DNA of 6,851 nucleotides from Aphodosoma sp045614825. Lineage in GTDB: Bacteria > Bacteroidota > Bacteroidia > Bacteroidales > Paludibacteraceae. The translations under genes and the position numbers were made by a program. Where the stretch lies: assembly GCA_045614825.1 (NCBI GenBank), contig JAZLDO010000125.1, positions 1 to 6,851 on the forward strand, in the 5' to 3' direction. The notes beneath the pieces are model-generated. The model worked only from the letters and a program-made list of their open reading frames with translations, searched no databases and was not told where the DNA came from. Below are positions 1 to 5,137 of the stretch, in pieces (within the stretch, counting starts at the first letter, position 1; every line of letters starts with the position of its first letter).

Positions 1-58
1 TTCCGCCAATTTTATTGCAAACTTCCCAACTTGTTTCAAATATATAATTAGGTTTCAT
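1..58 (-). CDS. Glycogen synthase, GT3 family (N-terminal fragment, runs off left edge)
   Basis: The minus strand reads from an ATG at 58-56 without a stop to base 1 and gives 19 codons containing FETSWEVCNKIGG. That string is the hallmark N-terminus of GT3-type glycogen/starch synthases (animal and yeast enzymes have FEVAWEVANKVGGIYTVL), where the N-K-x-G-G loop lies at the nucleotide-sugar site. Family role: transfer of glucose from a nucleotide sugar to the non-reducing end of an alpha-1,4-glucan, in the cytosol. More than 95% of the gene lies outside the window, so nothing can be said about catalytic residues further on. It follows lpxA in the same direction but is separated by a terminator and has its own promoter, so it is probably a separate transcription unit. 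The identification rests on a short but very distinctive motif. Confidence 0.82.
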   Translation of the reverse strand, partial: MKPNYIFETSWEVCNKIGG

Positions 59-70
59 AATTTAAGACTT

Positions 71-98
71 TTAGATATTAGACTATAGATACAAGACA
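71..98. repeat. Heptameric tandem repeat tract A (four units)
   Basis: The units TTAGATA, TTAGACT, ATAGATA and CAAGACA follow one another, with AGAY recurring exactly every 7 bases at 73, 80, 87 and 94. A fifth AGAC at 65 is 8 bases away, as if one base had been inserted. The tract lies in the predicted 5' leader of the glycogen synthase mRNA. No function is assigned. Confidence 0.65.
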
Positions 99-118
99 AA
101 AAATATGGATTTCAGTCC

Positions 119-146
119 AATATCTTACATCTTTTACCTCATTTCT
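119..146. repeat. Heptameric tandem repeat tract B (four degenerate units)
   Basis: The units AATATCT, TACATCT, TTTACCT and CATTTCT share a fixed CT at positions 6-7 of each heptamer. The unit sequence differs from tract A but the period is the same. The tract sits between the predicted start of transcription near 151 and tract A. It is degenerate, so it is less secure than the 3782-3816 array. Confidence 0.5.
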
Positions 147-157
147 AATAGAAAGTG

Positions 158-189
158 CAAAGTTACATAAAGATTTTTAGATATACAAA
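158..189 (-). promoter_or_regulatory. Bacteroidetes-type promoter of the glycogen synthase gene
   Basis: On the minus strand, TTTG (189-186) is followed after 20 bases by TAACTTTG (165-158). These match the -33 TTTG and -7 TAnnTTTG elements recognised by the primary sigma factor of Bacteroidetes. Transcription would start near 151 and leave a leader of about 93 nt that carries both heptamer tracts. The -7 octamer and the spacer length are identical to those of the peptidase promoter at 6183-6214. Start and strength are inferred. Confidence 0.75.
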
Positions 190-304
190 CATTTTAGCAA
201 ATATTTTCAAATAAGAAATATACCTATTACGCCACATAAATTAACGCTTATCTCTGTAAATCAGAAGTTTCAATACTAAATGTAACTTATACACTAACAA
301 AACA

Positions 305-328
305 AAAACATGTTATAAAACATGTTTT
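305..328 (-). terminator. AT-rich perfect hairpin, possible second terminator
   Basis: AAAACATGTT (305-314) pairs perfectly with AACATGTTTT (319-328) around the loop ATAA, giving a 10-bp stem. Read on the minus strand it lies about 14 bases past the main terminator and is followed by a T-rich run (TTTTTGTTTTGTT, overlapping the stem end). It could act as a back-up terminator or protect an mRNA end. The stem has only two GC pairs per arm, so the terminator role is tentative. Confidence 0.4.
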
Positions 329-342
329 CAGCAAGAAAAACA

Positions 343-382
343 AAGAAGCTGTGTTAAAATATAAATTTTGACACAGCCTCTT
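343..382 (-). terminator. Intrinsic terminator of the lpx operon
   Basis: Bases 343-360 pair with 365-382 around the loop ATAA, with one A-C mismatch (347/378) and one G-T pair (355/370). The GC-containing core is GGCTGTGT/ACACAGCC-like. On the minus strand the stem begins about 37 bases after the lpxA stop codon and is followed by TTTGTTTTTC, a proper U-tract. On the plus side the flank TTAAATATAAC is a poorer U-tract, so the minus-strand direction is favoured. It isolates the lpx operon from the glycogen synthase gene. Confidence 0.85.
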
Positions 383-419
383 AAATATAACAAATCAAAG
401 TCTTTCGACTTACCACTTT

Positions 420-1187
420 TTACTTAATAATTCCTCGCGCCGAATTACGCACAAACAACAATATCTCATCTCGTTCTACTGTTGCTGGGAATTCCGACTC
501 TATTTTTGCTATTGCATCTGTTGTATTCAATCCCGAATTATATATCAAACGATAGATATCTTGCACATTATTAATCTGTTCGTTTGTATAACCACGACGA
601 CGAAGTCCAATTGAATTTATACCTGCGTATGTAATTGGCTCACGACCTACTGTTACAAATGGTGGTATATCTTTTGTAACTTTCGAACCTCCTTGAATCA
701 TCGTATGCTTACCAATATGAGTAAATTGATGCACGAGAGTACCGCCTCCAATCACTGCAAAATCAGCCACTTCTACCTCACCTGCCAATTGTGTAGAATT
801 ACTCATTATAATATTATTACCAAGAATACAATCGTGTGCAACATGACAATATGCCATAATCAAACAATTATCGCCTATAATAGTTTTTCCACGTGAAGCC
901 GTTCCTCTATGCACTGTCGCACATTCACGAATTGTTGTATTATTACCAATAATTACAAGCGAATCTTCGCCTTTAAATTTCAAGTCTTGAGGTTCTGCTC
1001 CTATCACTGCTCCTGGAAACACGGTGCAATTCTCACCTATTCTAGTCCCTGCAAGTATAACTGCATTACTTCTAATACGAGAACCTGCCCCAATCTCTAC
1101 GTTTTTATCAATAGTAACAAACGGCTCAATCACTACATTGTCAGCAATCTTTGCCTCTGGATGTATATATGCTAATGGTTGTTTCAT
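420..1187 (-). CDS. lpxA: LpxA, acyl-ACP--UDP-N-acetylglucosamine O-acyltransferase
   Basis: This enzyme does the first step of lipid A synthesis: it moves a 3-hydroxyacyl chain from ACP to the 3-OH of UDP-GlcNAc in the cytosol. The 255-residue product (E. coli LpxA has 262) consists of left-handed beta-helix hexapeptide repeats over about residues 8-180, followed by a helical C-terminal domain. HVAHDC at 115-120 contains His118, equivalent to the catalytic His125 of E. coli; His153 (VHQF) lies 35 residues later, as in E. coli. The NSIGLRRRG segment (191-199) matches the conserved NxxGLKRRG. Gly166 aligns with the E. coli acyl-ruler Gly173, which fits a long acyl chain. The ATG at 1187 lies 8 nt after the lpxC-fabZ stop, so the gene is last in the operon, and a terminator follows. 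Full length, no defect seen. Confidence 0.97.
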   Translation of the reverse strand: MKQPLAYIHPEAKIADNVVIEPFVTIDKNVEIGAGSRIRSNAVILAGTRIGENCTVFPGAVIGAEPQDLKFKGEDSLVIIGNNTTIRECATVHRGTASRGKTIIGDNCLIMAYCHVAHDCILGNNIIMSNSTQLAGEVEVADFAVIGGGTLVHQFTHIGKHTMIQGGSKVTKDIPPFVTVGREPITYAGINSIGLRRRGYTNEQINNVQDIYRLIYNSGLNTTDAIAKIESEFPATVERDEILLFVRNSARGIIK

Positions 1188-1195
1188 ATTTTTTA

Positions 1196-2578
1196 TTATT
1201 TATTTTTTACTATTTGCGCTGTCATTTCAGCCTCTGTTGTGATTTTGCCGTTCACAAAACAGTAACCTTTGATGGTTGCCAATCCACGACGTATTGGCGA
1301 TGTCAACATCACTTTCATCACTATTGTATCACCTGGCACTACTTTGTTACGGAATTTCACTCCATCTATTTTCAAGAAATATGTCGAGTACGCTTTAGGG
1401 TCTTCTACTTGCGACAATACAAGAATACCTGCACATTGCGCCATTGCCTCTACGTGCAATACACCAGGCATCACCGGCTCTTCTGGGAAATGCCCAATAA
1501 AGTGCATCTCATTGAATGTTGCATTTTTAATTGCTACAATATGATTATCACCCACTTCCATCACTTTATCTACCAACAAGAATGGATAGCGGTGTGGCAA
1601 CAATTCTTTGATTTGATTGATGTCGAGCACTGGTTTTGCGTCCAATGGAATCACTGGCGCAAACACCTCTTGTTTACGTATCTCTTTACGAATTTGTTTT
1701 GCAAAAGCTGTATTCACGCCATGTCCTGGACAAACTGCAATGACACGACCTTTAATAGGACGACCGATTAATGCCAAATCTCCTATCACATCGAGCAATT
1801 TATGTCGTGCTGGTTCGTTATCAAATTGCAATGGTCCATTCAAATATCCCAATTCCGACACTCGAGGAGCTGTTTGACCTACAAGCTCTGCTATTTTATC
1901 CAATTGTGCTTGCTCTACTGGCTGATCATAGATAACCAATGCATTTTCCAAATCTCCACCTTTTATCAATCCTGCTTCGGCCAATTGTGCTATTTCGCGA
2001 ACAAACACAAATGTACGACATCCTGCCACTTGCGCTTCAAAATCTTTCATCGAATCCAATATCGCATACTGACTGCCTAACACACAAGAGTTATAATTCA
2101 CCATTGTTTGCACCGAAAATTCTGTATCTGGCAATATTGTAATCGACGAAACTCCATCTTCCGAAGTAAACACTCTCTTCGATGTCACTTCATAATACTC
2201 TTTTTCAGCCAATTGCTCTTCTACTCCTACACTATTTATTGCTTCAACAAATGGCTTCGCCGAACCATCAAGTATAGGAAACTCAGGCGCATTCACCTCT
2301 AACACACAGTTATCCACTCCTGCAGCATAAAGTGCAGCCATACAATGTTCTATTGTGCTCACTTTAGCCTCACCCTTCACCAATACTGTTCCGCGTTCTG
2401 TTGCCGCAACATTTTCTGCCAAAGCTGGAATTTCATTATCCACCTCCATATCTACGCGACGAACAATTATACCTGTATTTTCTGCAGCTGGTTTTGCTGT
2501 CAATGTAATATTCAATCCTGTATGCAAACCTTTACCTTCAAGCGTAAAAGCTGCTTTTAATGTCACTTGTTTTGCCAT
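1196..2578 (-). CDS. lpxC/fabZ: Bifunctional LpxC (UDP-3-O-acyl-GlcNAc deacetylase) / FabZ (3-hydroxyacyl-ACP dehydratase)
   Basis: A 460-residue fusion of two enzymes, known in Bacteroidetes. LpxC (about 1-305) is the zinc deacetylase of the second, committed lipid A step. STIEHCMAAL carries Glu77 and His78, HKLLDVIGDL carries His259 and Asp263, and PGHGVN carries His286; these match the E. coli zinc ligands His79, His238 and Asp242 and the catalytic Glu78 and His265. FabZ (about 315-460) dehydrates 3-hydroxyacyl-ACP in fatty acid elongation. LLPHRYPFLLVD starts the hot-dog fold, HFPEEPVMPGV holds the catalytic His363, and Glu377 is in HVEAMAQ. Both active sites look complete. The halves compete for one acyl-ACP pool, since LpxA uses the same 3-hydroxyacyl-ACP. 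The ATG at 2578 starts directly at the family's usual N-terminus (K-x-x-TLK-xx-F-x-L-x-GKGLHTG). A 170-nt spacer separates it from lpxD upstream; lpxA follows after 8 nt. Confidence 0.97.
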   Translation of the reverse strand: MAKQVTLKAAFTLEGKGLHTGLNITLTAKPAAENTGIIVRRVDMEVDNEIPALAENVAATERGTVLVKGEAKVSTIEHCMAALYAAGVDNCVLEVNAPEFPILDGSAKPFVEAINSVGVEEQLAEKEYYEVTSKRVFTSEDGVSSITILPDTEFSVQTMVNYNSCVLGSQYAILDSMKDFEAQVAGCRTFVFVREIAQLAEAGLIKGGDLENALVIYDQPVEQAQLDKIAELVGQTAPRVSELGYLNGPLQFDNEPARHKLLDVIGDLALIGRPIKGRVIAVCPGHGVNTAFAKQIRKEIRKQEVFAPVIPLDAKPVLDINQIKELLPHRYPFLLVDKVMEVGDNHIVAIKNATFNEMHFIGHFPEEPVMPGVLHVEAMAQCAGILVLSQVEDPKAYSTYFLKIDGVKFRNKVVPGDTIVMKVMLTSPIRRGLATIKGYCFVNGKITTEAEMTAQIVKNK

Positions 2579-2598
2579 AATTACTTTATTTTAAACAT

Positions 2599-2731
2599 AA
2601 GTACAAATTATTTTTTTATACAAGTACATATGTTTACAACAAAAAGTTTGTACTTAAAAAAATAAATATCCCCACTAAATTTCAAAAAACAAACATCAAA
2701 TTACAAACCAATGAATATAAAATATGTACTT
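2599..2731. repeat. Four-copy AAGTACA motif in the lpxD/lpxC-fabZ spacer
   Basis: The heptamer AAGTACA occurs at 2599-2605 and 2622-2628, and its reverse complement TGTACTT at 2649-2655 and 2725-2731. The outer pair at 2599-2607 and 2647-2655 extends to a perfect 9-bp inverted repeat, AAGTACAAA/TTTGTACTT, with 39 bases between. The arrangement resembles operator sites or a long-loop mRNA hairpin. I see no full -7 TAnnTTTG element for lpxC-fabZ in this spacer. The sequence copies are certain; a regulatory role is a guess. Confidence 0.45.
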
Positions 2732-2748
2732 CTGCTAAACCCCTCCAA

Positions 2749-3771
2749 CTATTTCATCTTCTTCTCCAAATCATAAACTTTACGCGCCAAATCAGGCAAT
2801 TGTTTTTGCAATACATTCAACTTCCTGAATCCCATAATTGGCATAACAGGATACCCTTGCCACACTTGATTTGGCTCTTTAATATTACTTGGCACACCCG
2901 ATTGCGCACCGAATATCGACCCATCGGCAATCGTAATATGTCCCGAAATTCCTACCTGACCACCCAACATACAACGCTTACCTATTTTCGTAGATCCCGC
3001 AATGCCTGATTGTGCAGCTATCACTGTATCTTCTCCTATCTCAACATTATGTGCCACTTGCACCAAGTTATCTATCTTCACTCCGCGACGCACTATAGTC
3101 GATCCCATCGTAGCTCTATCTATCGTTGTATTCGCACCCAACTCCACATCATCTTCTATCACCACATTACCTATTTGCGGTATCTTATGATAATGCCCCT
3201 CTGCATCTGGCGCATGTCCAAATCCATCACTTCCCACTACTGCTCCTGCATGCAACATACAACGCTTACCCACCTTGCATCCTTCATATATCTTCACCCC
3301 TGCATATATCACAGTATCATCACCCACTACCACATTATCATCTATAAACGTATTTGCATAAATCTTCACATTATCGCCTATCTCAACATTAGCTCCTATC
3401 ACCACAAATGCGCCAACATACACATTCTCACCCAACTTAGCTGTCTCATGAATATCTGATTTTGCACTAATACCCTGCTTTTTAGGTTTCAAACTATTAA
3501 CCAAAGTCAACAACTTTGCCAAACACTCATACGCATTATCAACACGTATAAGCGTAGTAGTCAATGGCTGCTCTGCCACAAAATCCTTATTCACCAAACA
3601 AGCCGATGCCTGTGTAGTGTATATATATTGTGTATATTTCGGGTTCGACAAAAAAGTCAAAGTCCCAGGACGCCCCTCTTCAATCTTCGACAACTCCGAC
3701 ACTTTCAACGTGCCGTCACCTTCCACCACACCATTCAAATAATCAGCAATCTGCTGTACCGTAAATTCCAT
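2749..3771 (-). CDS. lpxD: LpxD, UDP-3-O-acylglucosamine N-acyltransferase
   Basis: This enzyme does the third lipid A step, adding a 3-hydroxyacyl chain from ACP to the free 2-amino group made by LpxC. The 340-residue product is nearly the length of E. coli LpxD (341). The N-terminal uridine-binding domain covers about 1-100, including FLSNPKYTQYIY (40-51), the family's conserved aromatic segment. A hexapeptide-repeat beta-helix follows at about 105-300, and the C-terminus (315-340) is a charged helix. His241 in NLVQVAHN is equivalent to the catalytic His239 of E. coli, and SDGFGHAPD (181-189) and GANTTIDRATMG (212-223) are family signatures. It is third in the operon, 132 nt after the HD gene, in a spacer full of heptamer repeats, and 170 nt before lpxC-fabZ. 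The ATG at 3771 is the only sensible start. Confidence 0.96.
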   Translation of the reverse strand: MEFTVQQIADYLNGVVEGDGTLKVSELSKIEEGRPGTLTFLSNPKYTQYIYTTQASACLVNKDFVAEQPLTTTLIRVDNAYECLAKLLTLVNSLKPKKQGISAKSDIHETAKLGENVYVGAFVVIGANVEIGDNVKIYANTFIDDNVVVGDDTVIYAGVKIYEGCKVGKRCMLHAGAVVGSDGFGHAPDAEGHYHKIPQIGNVVIEDDVELGANTTIDRATMGSTIVRRGVKIDNLVQVAHNVEIGEDTVIAAQSGIAGSTKIGKRCMLGGQVGISGHITIADGSIFGAQSGVPSNIKEPNQVWQGYPVMPIMGFRKLNVLQKQLPDLARKVYDLEKKMK

Positions 3772-3781
3772 ATTTTAAAAA

Positions 3782-3816
3782 TTGAGAGTTGAAAGTTGAA
3801 AGTTGAGAGTTGAGAG
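3782..3816. repeat. Heptameric tandem repeat tract C, consensus TTGARAG (five units)
   Basis: Five uninterrupted heptamers read TTGAGAG, TTGAAAG, TTGAAAG, TTGAGAG and TTGAGAG; they differ only at position 5 (G or A). The tract begins 10 bases upstream of the lpxD start codon on the plus-strand map, so it is the immediate 5' flank of lpxD in the transcript, where it reads as CTYTCAA repeats. It is the cleanest repeat in the window. Confidence 0.9.
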
Positions 3817-3831
3817 TTAATACCTCTCGAC
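3809..3831 (-). other. Stem-loop between the HD gene and lpxD
   Basis: GTTGAGAG (3809-3816) pairs with CTCTCGAC (3824-3831) over 8 bp with one G-T pair and a 7-base loop. In the minus-strand transcript it precedes the CTYTCAA repeats. No U-tract directly follows, so it is not a convincing terminator. It could be an mRNA processing or stability element, or could form by chance because tract C supplies one arm. Confidence 0.35.
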
Positions 3832-3873
3832 CACAACAACCAACATTATTTATTAATTATTCATAAATCAACT

Positions 3874-3908
3874 AATTGTGAATTATGAATTGTGCATTGT
3901 GCATTATT
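3874..3908. repeat. Heptameric tandem repeat tract D, overlapping the HD gene stop codon
   Basis: Five heptamers read AATTGTG, AATTATG, AATTGTG, CATTGTG and CATTATT. The last unit contains the TTA at 3904-3906 that is the TAA stop of the HD gene on the minus strand, so the array runs into the end of the coding region. The sequence is unrelated to tract C, 60 bases away, but the period is the same. Confidence 0.8.
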
Positions 3909-5136
3909 TATAGATTGGCATATAAAACAAATACCTCTTCTCTATCACCTCTCTCATCATATCTACATTCATCATATCTGACGCATGCGCCACATCATCC
4001 AATCGCCCATCGCCATACATAATCATTATATTTGCTCCATCAGGATTATACGTATTACTTCTCACCGACTCCTCTACATAAAAATATCGTGCCAAACTTT
4101 CATCCACACCAAATTTTTCTGCATATTGACGCTTCAAATTTTCAGTATTATACAACAACATATCATCTCCCGACACCGCCTTAAAAAATCTACGTTCAAT
4201 AAATCCTTTCGACAACTCTCGCAATATCACGTCTTCCGACTTCATCCACACCTTCACTGCCGACATCACATCCACATCATCCAACTCCACATATCTTTTC
4301 AATACATAATCCGTATCAAACGAGTCCGCATCCACATCATTCTCCAAAAAATATCGCAACGCTGGTGTCGCAAACAACTCAACCTCTTGTTTCACCAACT
4401 CTTTTGCCCGCTTCAATATATTCACCAACATCTTCTCTGCCGGCACCGAAGTCTTATGCAAATACACTTGCCAATACATAAACCTCCGAGCTACCAAAAA
4501 GTTCTCAATCGAATAAATACCCTTCGCCTCAACCACCAACTTATCATCCGACACATTCAACATCTTAATTATCCTTGCCGCACCAATCGAACCCTCCATC
4601 ACTCCCGTAAAAAAACAGTCCCGACACAAATAATCCATCCTATCCATGTCTAATTGCGACGATATCAACTGATGCAAAAATCTCTTCTCATACTCATCCT
4701 TAAATATCTTTATCGCCAAACTCAATCTTCCTCCCATCTCCTCATTTATCTGCTCCATCATCTTAAGTCCCAACTCCTCATGCGACACCCCACTTATAAT
4801 CGTATGCTCCAACACATGCGAAAACGGCCCATGCCCTATATCATGCAATAGCATCGCCGCCAACACACCATTCTCCTCTGCCGCCGTAATCACATGCCCC
4901 TTCAGTCTCAACTGCTTCACAGCCTCACCCACCAAATGCATCGCACCCAACGAATGTTGAAACCGCGTATGTTGCGCTCCCGGATAAACCACATTCGCCA
5001 ACCCCAACTGCTTGATACGAGTCAACCTCTGAAACAACGGATGCTGCACCAACTCATATATCAACTCATTCGGTATTGTAATAAATCCCAACACCGGATC
5101 ATTTATTATCTTATGCTTATTCGTCGTCCTAAACAT
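3904..5136 (-). CDS. HD-domain phosphohydrolase, SAMHD1/YdhJ-like
   Basis: A 410-residue cytosolic protein of the HD hydrolase superfamily, closest in motifs to the SAMHD1/dNTPase-like branch. The N-terminal part PLFQRLTRIKQLG (33-45) and TRFQHSLGAMHL (57-68, His61) are followed by MLLHDIGHGPFSH (95-107, His98, Asp99, His102, His107) and LDMDRMDYLCRDC (162-174, with Asp165 in the place of the third metal ligand). The H...HD...D metal set is therefore complete. The C-terminal half (about 200-410) is less characteristic. The substrate is not established; dNTP hydrolysis is an inference from the family. The start ATG lies one base after the TAG stop of the upstream membrane-protein gene (TAGGATG), indicating translational coupling. 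Leucine codons are almost all TTG: 11 of 12 in the first 92 codons. Confidence 0.9.
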   Translation of the reverse strand: MFRTTNKHKIINDPVLGFITIPNELIYELVQHPLFQRLTRIKQLGLANVVYPGAQHTRFQHSLGAMHLVGEAVKQLRLKGHVITAAEENGVLAAMLLHDIGHGPFSHVLEHTIISGVSHEELGLKMMEQINEEMGGRLSLAIKIFKDEYEKRFLHQLISSQLDMDRMDYLCRDCFFTGVMEGSIGAARIIKMLNVSDDKLVVEAKGIYSIENFLVARRFMYWQVYLHKTSVPAEKMLVNILKRAKELVKQEVELFATPALRYFLENDVDADSFDTDYVLKRYVELDDVDVMSAVKVWMKSEDVILRELSKGFIERRFFKAVSGDDMLLYNTENLKRQYAEKFGVDESLARYFYVEESVRSNTYNPDGANIMIMYGDGRLDDVAHASDMMNVDMMREVIEKRYLFYMPIYK

Positions 5137-5137
5137 C

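Noticed and set aside
106..119. TGGA/TCCA mini-hairpin in the glycogen synthase leader
   Set aside because: A 4-bp stem with a 6-base loop is expected by chance.
190..304. Possible small gene or RNA in the AT-rich spacer
   Set aside because: No open frame with a plausible start, no tRNA-like fold and no repeat of note; I see nothing in this stretch.
1151..1771. A 206-codon plus-strand open frame
   Set aside because: It overlaps lpxA and lpxC-fabZ in antisense and encodes low-complexity Cys/His/Phe-rich sequence, an artefact of the strand composition.
2604..2611. Internal promoter -7 element (ATAATTTG on the minus strand) for lpxC-fabZ
   Set aside because: It departs from TAnnTTTG at the two leading bases, and no TTTG stands 19-21 bases upstream.
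3010..3459. A 149-codon plus-strand open frame in lpxD
   Set aside because: Antisense to hexapeptide repeats; its His/Ile/Tyr pattern mirrors the repeat, and no family is recognisable.
3782..3908. CRISPR-like array
   Set aside because: Units are 7 bp and contiguous without spacers, and no cas genes are near.
3985..4653. A 222-codon plus-strand open frame
   Set aside because: It is fully antisense to the HD gene, rich in His, Ile and Gln as expected from the reverse of TTG/ATG-type codons, and has no domain or promoter of its own.
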